Positions 17,087 to 25,037 of a DNA stretch of 41,203 nt are shown here, in pieces. The position numbers and the translations under genes were made by a program. The notes under the pieces were generated by a model that saw nothing but the letters and a program-made list of their open reading frames with translations, was not told the DNA's origin and did not search any database. Each line of letters starts with the position of its first letter. Positions within the stretch are counted from its first letter, which is position 1. The DNA is from Niveispirillum sp. (GTDB lineage Bacteria > Pseudomonadota > Alphaproteobacteria > Azospirillales > Azospirillaceae): assembly GCF_017996735.1 (NCBI RefSeq), contig NZ_JAGOGJ010000056.1, positions 1 through 41,203 on the forward strand, written 5' to 3'.

Positions 17087-17515
17087 TCAGTGCTTGGCGG
17101 CGTTCCGATGGGCCTTGGTGAACTGCTCCGCCATCCGGCCGGGAACCTCGGCCACACGCCCCAGCGCCCGCAGATATCCCTTGTAAATGTCGGGGGGCAG
17201 TTGGCTCAGGGTCTTGGCCAGATCGTCCTGATTTGTCCGGCCGTTGGCCGTGGCCTCGTCATTCAGCTTGATCAGGATGTCGGTGCCGGATTGCAGCAGT
17301 TCGGCCGTGGCGGCGTTGATGCCCTGGACGATCCGGTACAACTGGTCAAGGGCCGCGTTGTTGGTATCGCCGGCGATGGAACTGATCTCTTCCTGCACGT
17401 CCTTGGCCTTTTGGGCGGGCTTGTCCGCGTCTGCGGACCTGGCGCTCAACTCGGCACGCAAGCGATCGACCTCAGCCTGCAGTTCTTCGACCGTGGGGGT
17501 TTTTGCTGTAGCCAT
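17087..17515 (-). CDS. Small charged helical protein at the head of the lipid operon
   Basis: A 142-residue soluble protein, rich in Ala, Leu, Glu, Asp and Lys, with no signal peptide or membrane segment. Residues ~9-25 (VEELQAEVDRLRAEL) form a short coiled coil. The rest looks like amphipathic helices, reminiscent of phasin or apolipoprotein-like lipid-surface proteins, though no family is recognised. The ATG at 17515 has a strong AAGGAG 9 nt upstream. Further upstream in-frame sequence lacks a start with such a signal. The UbiB gene begins 144 nt downstream, with a small 6-bp hairpin (17009-17026) in between, so it may be co-transcribed at a different level. A role in binding lipid or scaffolding the pathway is only a suggestion. 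Confidence 0.7.
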   Translation of the reverse strand: MATAKTPTVEELQAEVDRLRAELSARSADADKPAQKAKDVQEEISSIAGDTNNAALDQLYRIVQGINAATAELLQSGTDILIKLNDEATANGRTNQDDLAKTLSQLPPDIYKGYLRALGRVAEVPGRMAEQFTKAHRNAAKH

Positions 17516-17561
17516 CTTGGCGCGCTCCTTAAGAGTGGCGTGAAGATAATATGACTTTAAC

Positions 17562-17590
17562 AATTTATCAGTGGAGCGATGTGGTGTAAA
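17562..17590 (-). promoter_or_regulatory. Sigma70-like promoter ahead of the lipid operon
   Basis: On the minus strand TTTACA (17590-17585), a 17-nt spacer and TAAATT (17567-17562) match the -35/-10 consensus at five and four of six positions. Transcription would begin near 17555, about 40 nt before the ATG of the 142-residue protein. This is the only reasonable promoter seen before the run of minus-strand genes down to 299. Confidence 0.45.
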
Positions 17591-17672
17591 GCGGCGATCC
17601 GGGATCAATCAAAAATCTGTCACACATGTACTGATCATGAAATAGGCGTATAGCCTCAAAAAAAGGCTGTAA

Positions 17673-18407
17673 TCAGAGTTGGGCTTTGACCAGTAAGGCG
17701 ATGCCATAAAGGCCGATAAAAGATGTCAGGGCGCGGTCATAGACATTGCCGCCAAGGCCGCTGAAAACGCGCCGTCCCAGACACCAATGCACCAGGAACC
17801 CCACCCCGGCGGACAGCAGGCTGTGCCCCGTCAGCGTTTCCGGCTGAAAAAGCGCCAGCACGGCCAACTGGAACAGGCCGAAGGTCAGATAGTAGTTCGA
17901 CACCACCCCGCGAACCGCTTCCTTTCCCGATGCGGTGCTGGCGGCATAAAGGGAGAGCAGGCTGCCCCCCATGTTCGTGAAGCCATGCAACGCCCCCATG
18001 GCCAGCAGGTAGCCGCGTTCCGAGCGTTTGATGGCCCCCTGCAGGCGACTGCGCAACGCCGGGCTGAGACGCAGCAAAGCGGCGCCGCACATGGCGATGC
18101 CGATGGCCAGTTCCAGACGGAACCGCAATTGCAGATGCAGCGACAGCGCCAGGACCGGCACCAGGATGCCGATGCACCATAGCGGCCGCAGGCCACGCCA
18201 GGCGATGCGTGCCTGATGGGGCGCCTCCAGCACCTGCAGCAACGAGATAGTGGCCGACGCCGGCAGCAACCATCCCAAAGCTGCGCCGAACGGCAAACCC
18301 AGCAGCAGCAGGGTTGGCGTGCCAAAGATCAGAACGCCCATGCCGAATACCGACTGAACCACAGCCAGGACAGCCACCAGACAGATGATTAAAATTGGGT
18401 CTTGCAT
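17673..18407 (-). CDS. TauE/SafE-family membrane permease (sulfite-exporter-like)
   Basis: A 244-residue protein with about eight membrane helices. It has the two half-repeats of the TauE/SafE (DUF81) family, starting with an SVFGMGVLIFGTP loop and, in the second half, GALHGFTNMGGSL. Members export sulfite, sulfoacetate or other organic anions, and many have no known substrate. ATG at 18407 is chosen over a GTG 15 codons upstream because the hydrophobic N-terminus then begins at once, but its Shine-Dalgarno sequence is weak. It is not in an obvious operon. The gene ends 157 nt before the start of the small helical protein gene, on the same strand, so some read-through into the lipid operon is possible. 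Confidence 0.72.
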   Translation of the reverse strand: MQDPILIICLVAVLAVVQSVFGMGVLIFGTPTLLLLGLPFGAALGWLLPASATISLLQVLEAPHQARIAWRGLRPLWCIGILVPVLALSLHLQLRFRLELAIGIAMCGAALLRLSPALRSRLQGAIKRSERGYLLAMGALHGFTNMGGSLLSLYAASTASGKEAVRGVVSNYYLTFGLFQLAVLALFQPETLTGHSLLSAGVGFLVHWCLGRRVFSGLGGNVYDRALTSFIGLYGIALLVKAQL

Positions 18408-18683
18408 GTCTCGCCCACCCGCTTGGAGAGCTTGGTTCCGTAACAATGCCACCCATACTGGTGATATGCGAGTCAGATATTATCCTAGATAGACATTAAT
18501 CATAGGTCGATGCGCTGCCCAGTGGAGCGTTAGAGCGGGGCTGTATGTTTCGACGTTGCCAAAGGCGGGGGCGTGGCCCCTGGGTGCCGGCTTGCGCGAT
18601 GATGGGATATGTCCAGGGCGTGCAGCGGCCAGACGCCTGCTGTCCCCACGCTTATCATGGATTTATAAATGCCGGCCTTTCCG

Positions 18684-18722
18684 GTCGCGCATCCGTCCGG
18701 CATTGCAAGACGGATGCGCGAC
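18684..18722. repeat. Perfect 14-bp inverted repeat
   Basis: GTCGCGCATCCGTC at 18684-18697 is exactly repeated in reverse complement at 18709-18722, with an 11-nt loop. No T-run follows on either strand. It may be a processing structure, a rho-independent-like terminator or an intergenic palindromic element. Confidence 0.6.
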
Positions 18723-18766
18723 GGGGGATGTGTCGTTTGATGCCGGGCAACCGGTTTATACTTTCG

Positions 18767-18798
18767 GCCTTCAATCCCGACAGATCGGGATTGAAGGC
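18767..18798. repeat. Perfect 14-bp inverted repeat with 4-nt loop
   Basis: GCCTTCAATCCCGA at 18767-18780 pairs exactly with 18785-18798 around the loop CAGA. It is one of the strongest hairpins in the window. There is no U-tract, so termination is uncertain. It sits 44 nt from the previous hairpin. Confidence 0.6.
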
Positions 18799-18834
18799 TT
18801 CAGCGGCCGCCGCCGCCGCGCCCGTCGGCGCGGA

Positions 18835-18865
18835 TAGGGGCGGTCAAGGAGTTGACTGGCCCCTA
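18835..18865 (-). terminator. Stem-loop directly after the trmFO stop codon
   Basis: TAGGGGC...GCCCCTA with an inner GTCAA/TTGAC and loop GGAG forms a long stem with one small bulge. It begins immediately after the TAA of trmFO. The position suggests a transcript 3'-end structure, although the U-run is missing. Confidence 0.45.
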
Positions 18866-20224
18866 TTACTGGGGCGCCAGCCATCCGGCCAGATCGTTCA
18901 GGGCGCGCGTGGAATAGGCCTTCTTGCGGTCCTTGCCATGCAGTTCCTTGCCGTTGGGCTGGCGTTCGGTCACCGGCGGGAACAGGCCGAAATTGACATT
19001 CATGGGCTGGAACGTCTCCGCCTCGGCTCCGCCTGTGATATGGGCCAGCAGGGCACCCAGCGCCGTGGTGCGCGGTGGCAGGGAGGGTTCACTGCCCAGC
19101 CGGTCGGCGGCGGCAAACCGGCCAGCCAGCAGACCGACAGCGGCACTTTCGACGTAGCCTTCGCAACCCGTGATCTGCCCCGCGAAGCGCAGGCGGGGCA
19201 GGGCCTTCAGACGCAGGGAGGCGTCCAGCAGGCGCGGGGAGTTGATAAAGGTGTTGCGGTGCAGGCCGCCAAGCCGCGCGAACTCGGCATTTTCCAGGCC
19301 GGGGATCATACGGAAGACCCGGACCTGCTCGGCATATTTCAGCTTGGTCTGGAACCCGACCAGATTATAGAGCGTGCCCAGCGCGTTATCCTGACGCAAT
19401 TGAACCACGGCATAGGGGCGCTTGCCCTCATGCGGGTTGGTCAGGCCCACGGGCTTCATGGGGCCATAGCGCAGGGTATCGACCCCGCGTTCGGCCATCA
19501 CCTCGATCGGCAGGCAGCCTTCAAAATAGGGGGTGTTTTTCTCCCATTCCTTGAAGTCGCCCTTTTCGCCATCGATCAGCGCCTGGATGAAGGCCTGATA
19601 CTGCTCCTTGTCCATGGCGCAGTTGATATAATCCTTGCCGGTGCCGCCAGGCCCGACCTTGTCATAGCGCGACTGAAACCAGGCCTTGGACAGGTCGATG
19701 CTGTCGGTGTGGATGATGGGGGCGATGGCGTCGAAGAAGCTCAACTGCTCCTCGCCCGTAAACGCGCGGATGGCCTCTGCCAGCTTCATGCTGGTCAGGG
19801 GGCCGGTGGCGATGATGGCATTGTCCCAGTCTTCGGGCGGAATGCCGGCCACTTCGCCGCGCTCCACCGTGATCAGCGGATGGCTGGTCAGGGTCTGCGT
19901 CACATGTTCGGCGAAATGGTCCCGGTCCACGGCCAGCGCGCCGCCCGCCGGCACCTTGTGCGTGTCCGCCGCCGTCAGGATCAGCGAGCCGCAGCGGCGC
20001 ATTTCCTCGTGCAGCAGACCGACGGCATTATATTCGGCATCGTCGGACCGGAAGGAGTTGGAACAGACCAGCTCCGCGAAGAAATCCGTCTGGTGCGCGT
20101 CCGTTTTCTGAACAGGGCGCATCTCATGCAGGATTACGGGGATACCGGCCTGGGCGATCTGCCATGCAGCTTCGCTGCCGGCCATGCCGGCGCCGATGAC
20201 GTGGATGGGGGTGTGCTGTGTCAT
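18866..20224 (-). CDS. trmFO: Methylenetetrahydrofolate-tRNA-(uracil-5-)-methyltransferase TrmFO
   Basis: A 452-residue flavoprotein. TrmFO makes ribothymidine at position 54 of tRNA using methylene-tetrahydrofolate and FAD. The N-terminal dinucleotide-binding motif is HVIGAGMAGSEAAW, followed by the family-typical LHEMRP, ELVCSNSFRS and LLHEEMRR blocks. Further on come GPLTS, DSIDLS, an INCAMDKEQY segment, the GPMKPVGL block and MNVNFGLFPP near the C-terminus. The length is normal for the family. The ATG at 20224 gives the standard N-terminus; the frame extends further upstream but that part is not conserved-looking. It is a housekeeping gene, and its presence fits an alphaproteobacterium. 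Confidence 0.95.
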   Translation of the reverse strand: MTQHTPIHVIGAGMAGSEAAWQIAQAGIPVILHEMRPVQKTDAHQTDFFAELVCSNSFRSDDAEYNAVGLLHEEMRRCGSLILTAADTHKVPAGGALAVDRDHFAEHVTQTLTSHPLITVERGEVAGIPPEDWDNAIIATGPLTSMKLAEAIRAFTGEEQLSFFDAIAPIIHTDSIDLSKAWFQSRYDKVGPGGTGKDYINCAMDKEQYQAFIQALIDGEKGDFKEWEKNTPYFEGCLPIEVMAERGVDTLRYGPMKPVGLTNPHEGKRPYAVVQLRQDNALGTLYNLVGFQTKLKYAEQVRVFRMIPGLENAEFARLGGLHRNTFINSPRLLDASLRLKALPRLRFAGQITGCEGYVESAAVGLLAGRFAAADRLGSEPSLPPRTTALGALLAHITGGAEAETFQPMNVNFGLFPPVTERQPNGKELHGKDRKKAYSTRALNDLAGWLAPQ

Positions 20225-20392
20225 GGCCGGTGATGTCGCGCGAGATGGCGCGAACGTCAAGTGCCGATGCGTGGGGGGCTTGTCATTGGGGGGGCGACAG
20301 GTTTGCAGCACTGTTCCGGCGCTCTCCATCGTCACGCCGGCGCAAAGCAAGGGTGACGATGGAGATGGGAAAGACGCCCTTGTCCGGCGTTC

Positions 20393-20554
20393 TCACCCGC
20401 GCAGATATTGCGGCTCCGGCTCATGCGGCGGGTCGGTGGGGGGCAGTTCGCGGTCGGGCGGGCCGCCGGGCTGGGGGGTGGGGACCTCGCCCGGGGGCGG
20501 CACTTCGGTCTGGTCGGGCGGGGTGGAGCCGGGAAGCGGGGGGACGATGCCCAT
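20393..20554 (-). CDS. Tiny proline-rich protein
   Basis: A 53-residue protein, more than one third proline, of the type PPxPGSTPPDQTEVPPPGEV, acidic and without a signal peptide or membrane segment. ATG at 20554 has AAGGAAGGA 8 nt upstream, which is among the best ribosome-binding sites in the window. This supports translation even though the coding sequence is low-complexity. No family is recognised. It lies upstream of trmFO on the same strand, 168 nt apart, and is divergent from the MATE gene. It may be disordered or a small cell-envelope-associated peptide. GC-rich chance frames can look proline-rich, so confidence rests mainly on the start signal. Confidence 0.5.
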   Translation of the reverse strand: MGIVPPLPGSTPPDQTEVPPPGEVPTPQPGGPPDRELPPTDPPHEPEPQYLRG

Positions 20555-20641
20555 GGGTCGGGTCCTTCCTTCATGTTGGTCGTACTCAACCAACCCCGGC
20601 GGGGCACGAATTGTTCCCCTGACATGCCGGCACTGGACATT

Positions 20642-20653
20642 TCCGATATCGGA
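20642..20653. promoter_or_regulatory. 12-bp perfect palindrome upstream of the MATE gene
   Basis: TCCGATATCGGA is its own reverse complement and lies 43 nt before the ATG of the exporter, in the divergent gap with the proline-rich gene. It is a candidate operator for exporter control. No adjacent regulator gene is present. Confidence 0.3.
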
Positions 20654-20696
20654 TATATCGTGCCCGGCATTTCAAGATCGCTGGACGCCTCCGCAA

Positions 20697-22073
20697 ATGA
20701 CCGCCGCCGCCCAACAGGCTGAAATCCTTAACCTCCGTATCCGCCGCCATGTGCGTGAACTGTTCCGGCTGGCGCTTCCCGTGATCATCGCGCGGGCCGG
20801 CATCATGGGCATGGCCCTGGTCGATACGCTGATGGTGGGGCGGTTCGGGGCCCAGGAACTGGCCTATTACGGGTTGGGCAATATGCCGGTCGGCGTGATG
20901 ATGGGCGTGATGGTCGGCCTGATGCTGGGCGTCGTGGTCATGACGGCACAGGCGGTGGGCAGGGGCGAAGATGCAGCCACAGGGGCCATCTGGCGCCGGG
21001 CGCTGCCCTATTCCCTTCTGGTGGGCGGCGGCATGGCGGGGCTGTGCCTGCTGGGCGAGAGGTTCCTGCTGGCCACGGGGCAGGCGCCTGATCTGGCGGC
21101 TGGCGGGGCGGGGGTGATGGCCATCATCGCCATCGGCATGCCCGCTGCCGGCCTGCATCTGGCTACCAGCCTTTATCTGGAGGGCATGAAGCGGCCGATC
21201 CCCGGCATGGTCGCCATGCTGATCGGTAATGTCCTGAATGTCGGGTTGAACTGGGTACTGGTCTGGGGACATCTGGGCTTTCCCGCCATGGGGGCGGAAG
21301 GGGCCGCCTGGGCCACCACGATCCTGCGCTGGCTGGGGGCTATCGGGCTGATCGCCTATGTCTGGTGGCTGCCGCAGCGCCATGCCTGGGGTGTACGGGG
21401 CGAATTCGGGGGCTGGTGGCGTGGCAGTGCCGACCAGCGCAAGGTCGGTTATGCGGCCGGCCTGTCCAACGGCCTGGAAGGCTCGGCCTTTGCGGCTCTG
21501 GCCCTGTTCGCGGGCTGGTTGGGGGCCATGTCGGTCGGCGCCTACACGATCGGTCTGAACCTGATCGCACTGCCCTTCATGTGCGCGTTGGGGCTGGCAA
21601 CGGCCACCTCCGTACGGGTGGGCAATGCCTATGGCGCCGGCGACCGGCTGGAAACCAAGGTGGCGGGTTGGACAGGGCTGGGTGTGACCAGCGTGATCCT
21701 GGCACTGATCGGTGTTGTCTTCCTGCTCTACCCGACCTGGGTTGCATCGCAGTTTACGGCAGACCCGGCGCTAATCGCCTTGACGGCGCCGCTGCTGGCG
21801 CTGTCGGCCTGGCTGCTGGTGGCCGATGGCGGGCAGGTGGTGATGGCGCAGGCCCTGCGCGGCCGCAGCGACACCTGGGTCCCCACCGCCATGCATTTTG
21901 TCAGCTATTACGCCATCATGATGCCGTTGGGCTGGTTCCTGGCCTTTCCCATGGGGCAGGGTGTGCTGGGTCTTTTCATGGGCATCCTGATTGCCAGTTT
22001 TGTGGCCGTCAGTTTCCTGGCGGCCCGCTTCTGGTGGCTGTCGCGTCGGGATAACCGGGCGGTGGCCGGCTGA
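20697..22073 (+). CDS. MATE-family multidrug/Na+ (or H+) antiporter
   Basis: A 458-residue inner-membrane protein with twelve hydrophobic segments in two related halves. The N-terminal half has LALPVIIARAGIMGMALVDT and MVGRFGAQELAYYGLG, and the C-terminal half has the ATATSVRVGNAYGAGD block of NorM/DinF-type exporters. These proteins use Na+ or H+ gradients to extrude cationic drugs and metabolites. ATG at 20697 is chosen because the family's N-terminus starts here. The same frame is open far upstream, but that translation is Gly/Arg-rich and crosses the proline-rich gene. No clear Shine-Dalgarno sequence precedes the ATG. It is followed by gyrA after about 100 nt. Confidence 0.9.
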   Translation: MTAAAQQAEILNLRIRRHVRELFRLALPVIIARAGIMGMALVDTLMVGRFGAQELAYYGLGNMPVGVMMGVMVGLMLGVVVMTAQAVGRGEDAATGAIWRRALPYSLLVGGGMAGLCLLGERFLLATGQAPDLAAGGAGVMAIIAIGMPAAGLHLATSLYLEGMKRPIPGMVAMLIGNVLNVGLNWVLVWGHLGFPAMGAEGAAWATTILRWLGAIGLIAYVWWLPQRHAWGVRGEFGGWWRGSADQRKVGYAAGLSNGLEGSAFAALALFAGWLGAMSVGAYTIGLNLIALPFMCALGLATATSVRVGNAYGAGDRLETKVAGWTGLGVTSVILALIGVVFLLYPTWVASQFTADPALIALTAPLLALSAWLLVADGGQVVMAQALRGRSDTWVPTAMHFVSYYAIMMPLGWFLAFPMGQGVLGLFMGILIASFVAVSFLAARFWWLSRRDNRAVAG

Positions 22074-22085
22074 TTTCCCCTTTCG

Positions 22086-22114
22086 TTGTTCGCACCCGCG
22101 AATGGTGCTACAAG
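22086..22114 (+). promoter_or_regulatory. Possible gyrA promoter
   Basis: TTGTTC, a 17-nt spacer and TACAAG match the sigma70 consensus at three and four of six positions. A GGCCGG/CCGGCC hairpin (22126-22140) follows in the leader. The match is weak, but it is the best seen between the exporter and gyrA. Confidence 0.3.
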
Positions 22115-22160
22115 GGGTGCCCGATGGCCGGTCCCCGGCCGTTGGTTTTGTAGACCCGTA

Positions 22161-22181
22161 ATGACGAGTTCCGCTCGGTGA
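22161..22181 (+). other. Six-codon ORF overlapping the gyrA GTG start
   Basis: ATG ACG AGT TCC GCT CGG TGA ends in GTGA, whose GTG is the gyrA start codon. The stop/start overlap could couple translation, or it could be chance. Confidence 0.2.
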
Positions 22182-24907
22182 CCTCCACGCCCGCTCTGCC
22201 GTCCGATATCACGCCCATCACCATCGAAGATGAGATGCGGCGATCCTATCTCGATTACGCGATGAGCGTGATCGTCAGCCGAGCCCTGCCGGATGTGCGC
22301 GACGGCCTGAAACCCGTGCATCGCCGCATCCTGTTCGCCATGAAGGAAGGCGGGTACGACAGTACCAAGCCCTACAAGAAGTCGGCGCGTATCGTCGGTG
22401 ACGTGATGGGTAAGTACCATCCGCATGGCGACAGCGCGATTTATGATGCCATGGTCCGTATGGCGCAGGATTTCTCCATGCGCCTGCCCCTGATCGACGG
22501 TCAGGGCAATTACGGCTCCATGGACGGCGACGCGGCGGCGGCCATGCGTTACACCGAGGCCCGTCTGGCCAAGGTCGCCGAATTCATGCTGGATGATATC
22601 GACAAGGAAACCGTCGATTTCCAGCCGAACTATGACGAGTCGGAAGAAGAACCCACGGTCCTTCCGGCCAAGTTCCCGAACCTGCTGGTCAATGGAGCCG
22701 GTGGTATCGCGGTGGGCATGGCCACCAACATTCCCCCCCATAATCTGGGGGAGGTGATCGACGCCTGTCTGGCCTATATCGACAATCCCGACATCTCCAT
22801 CGATGAGCTGATCGAGATCGTTCCGGGTCCGGATTTCCCCACGGGCGCCCTGATCCTGGGCCGCTCCGGCATCCGGTCCGCCTTCCATACCGGCCGTGGC
22901 AGCGTGATCATGCGCGCCAAGACGGAGGTGGAGGAGATCCGCAAGGATCGCTGGGCCATTGTCGCCACCGAAATCCCGTTCCAGGTCAACAAGGGCAAGC
23001 TGCTGGAGCGCATCGCCGAATGCGTGAACGAAAAGCTGGTCGAGGGCATCAGCGATGTCCGCGACGAGTCGGATCGTGACGGCGTGCGTGTGGTTGTCGA
23101 ACTGAAGCGCGACGCCGTGCCCGACGTGGTGCTGGCGCAGCTTTTCCGTCATACCGCACTGCAAACCAGTTTTGGCGTGAACACCCTGGCGCTGAATGGC
23201 GGCCGGCCGGAGCTGATGGACCTGAAGACCATCATCGCCGCCTTCGTCCGCTTCCGCGAACAGGTGGTGACGCGGCGCACAGAGTTCGAACTGGGCAAGG
23301 CGCGTGAACGGGCGCACATCTTGGTGGGTCTGGCCGTTGCGGTCGCCAACCTGGATGAAATGATTGCCCTCATCCGCAGCGCGCCCGACCCGCAGACGGC
23401 GCGTGAGCAGATGATGGCCCGCGATTGGCCGGCGGCTGACGTCGCCCCGCTGATCGCCCTGATCGATGAGCCGGGCCGTGGCCTGTCGGAAGCCGGGACC
23501 TATCGTGTGTCCGAAGCGCAGGCCCGCGCCATCCTGGATTTGCGCCTGCACCGGCTGACCGGGCTGGAGCGTGACAAGATCGGCGAGGAACTGACCGGCG
23601 TTACCGATCAGATCAAGACCTTCCTGGCGATCCTGGCCGACCGTATCCTGCTGCTGGACGTGATCCGGAACGAACTGGGCGATATGAAGGCCCGTTTCGC
23701 CACCCCGCGCCGCACCCAGATCGAGGAATCGGAGTTCGAGAGCGACATCGAGGACCTGATCCAGCGCGAGGACATGGTCGTCATCGTCACCCAGGGCGGC
23801 TATATCAAGCGTGTGCCCCTGTCCACCTACCGGGCGCAGGCCCGGGGCGGCAAGGGCCGGTCGGGCATGCAATTGAAGGCGGAGGACACGGTTTCCGACC
23901 TGTTCGTGTCCAACACGCATACGCCCATGCTGTTCTTCACCAGCCGCGGCATCGTTCACAAGCTGAAGGTCTGGCGCCTGCCGCAGGGCACGCCGCAGAC
24001 GCGCGGCAAGGCGCTGGTCAATCTGCTGCCGCTGGAGGAGGGGGAAACCATCTCCACCGTCATGCCGCTGCCGGAGGATGAGGGCACCTGGGGCGATCTG
24101 GAGATCGTGTTCGCCACCAGCAAGGGCGGCATCCGCCGCAACAAGCTGTCGGACTTCCAGAATATCCGCGCCAATGGCCTGATCGCCATGAAGCTGGAGG
24201 AAGAGGGGGAGACCCTGATTTCCGTCCGCACCTGCACCGATCAGGACGATGTGCTGCTGGCCACCCATCTGGGCCGCTGCATTCGCTTCCCCGTGACGGA
24301 GGTGCGCGTGTTCTCCGGCCGCACTTCCACCGGTGTGCGCGGCATCAAGCTGGCGAAGGGTGATGCGGTGATCGGCATGTCGATCCTGCACCATACCGAT
24401 TTCAGCATGGAAGAACGCGCCGCCTACCTGAAGCAGGCGCGCGAGCTGCGCCGCGCCGAGGGTGAGGACACCGACGACGCGGTGGATGTGGATGCCGAGC
24501 CGGTGGGCGAGGCGACCCTGTCTGCCGAACAGTTTACCGAGATGCAGGCGCGGGAAGAATTCATTCTGACCGTGTCCGAACAGGGCTTCGGCAAGCGCAC
24601 CTCGGCCTACGAATACCGGCTGACGGGCCGCGGTGGCCAGGGCATCTGGAACATGGATATGGGCGACCGCAACAAGGCCATCGCGGCCGTGTTCCCCATC
24701 CAGGACACGGATCAGCTCATGATGGTCAGCGATGGCGGGCAGGTCATCCGCATGCCGGTCCACGACATCCGCCTGACCGGCCGCAAGAGCAAGGGCGTCA
24801 CCCTGTTCCGCCTGTCGGGCGAGGAAAAGGTGGTGTCCGTTGCCCGGCTGGAGGATGACGGTTCTGAAACCAGTGGCGATGCCCCCGAGGCCGCCGCGAC
24901 CGAGTAA
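22178..24907 (+). CDS. gyrA: DNA gyrase subunit A
   Basis: A 909-residue GyrA, the breakage-reunion subunit that works with GyrB to supercoil DNA. The N-terminal block IEDEMRRSYLDYAMSVIVSR is standard. Catalytic Tyr125 lies in AAMRYTEARL. The quinolone-resistance-determining region HPHGDSAIYD keeps Ser86 and Asp90 (E. coli Ser83 and Asp87), so it looks quinolone-sensitive. The GyrA box is present as QARGGKG in the C-terminal beta-pinwheel, and an acidic insert (EGEDTDDAVDVDAE) and tail follow. Translation starts at GTG 22178, the only start that gives the family N-terminus. A six-codon frame (22161-22181) overlaps this GTG. coaD follows 130 nt downstream. Confidence 0.97.
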   Translation: MTSTPALPSDITPITIEDEMRRSYLDYAMSVIVSRALPDVRDGLKPVHRRILFAMKEGGYDSTKPYKKSARIVGDVMGKYHPHGDSAIYDAMVRMAQDFSMRLPLIDGQGNYGSMDGDAAAAMRYTEARLAKVAEFMLDDIDKETVDFQPNYDESEEEPTVLPAKFPNLLVNGAGGIAVGMATNIPPHNLGEVIDACLAYIDNPDISIDELIEIVPGPDFPTGALILGRSGIRSAFHTGRGSVIMRAKTEVEEIRKDRWAIVATEIPFQVNKGKLLERIAECVNEKLVEGISDVRDESDRDGVRVVVELKRDAVPDVVLAQLFRHTALQTSFGVNTLALNGGRPELMDLKTIIAAFVRFREQVVTRRTEFELGKARERAHILVGLAVAVANLDEMIALIRSAPDPQTAREQMMARDWPAADVAPLIALIDEPGRGLSEAGTYRVSEAQARAILDLRLHRLTGLERDKIGEELTGVTDQIKTFLAILADRILLLDVIRNELGDMKARFATPRRTQIEESEFESDIEDLIQREDMVVIVTQGGYIKRVPLSTYRAQARGGKGRSGMQLKAEDTVSDLFVSNTHTPMLFFTSRGIVHKLKVWRLPQGTPQTRGKALVNLLPLEEGETISTVMPLPEDEGTWGDLEIVFATSKGGIRRNKLSDFQNIRANGLIAMKLEEEGETLISVRTCTDQDDVLLATHLGRCIRFPVTEVRVFSGRTSTGVRGIKLAKGDAVIGMSILHHTDFSMEERAAYLKQARELRRAEGEDTDDAVDVDAEPVGEATLSAEQFTEMQAREEFILTVSEQGFGKRTSAYEYRLTGRGGQGIWNMDMGDRNKAIAAVFPIQDTDQLMMVSDGGQVIRMPVHDIRLTGRKSKGVTLFRLSGEEKVVSVARLEDDGSETSGDAPEAAATE

Positions 24908-25037
24908 ATTCACAACGATCCGCGCGGCATCGGGGAGAGAGCCCCCGGGGCTGTGCGTGTGACCGGAAAAGCGCGCGGGCCATGGACCCAAGCCGACGGT
25001 CGATGAACAGAGCCTTGAGGGGAAGGGGAAGAGGATC

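Larger units (their letters stand above)
18408..18865. other. 458-nt intergenic gap with hairpins, no supportable gene
   Basis: Between trmFO and the permease, both on the minus strand, I see three stem-loops (listed separately), a GC-only stretch near 18805-18832 and an AT-rich patch around 18470-18510 that may hold the permease promoter. Open frames on the plus strand cross the hairpins, lack ribosome-binding sites and have Arg-rich translations typical of chance frames. Confidence 0.5.

Noticed and set aside
18545..20233. A 562-codon plus-strand frame over trmFO and its 3' gap
   Set aside because: It crosses the three hairpins and lies antisense to trmFO, with no start signal or domain.
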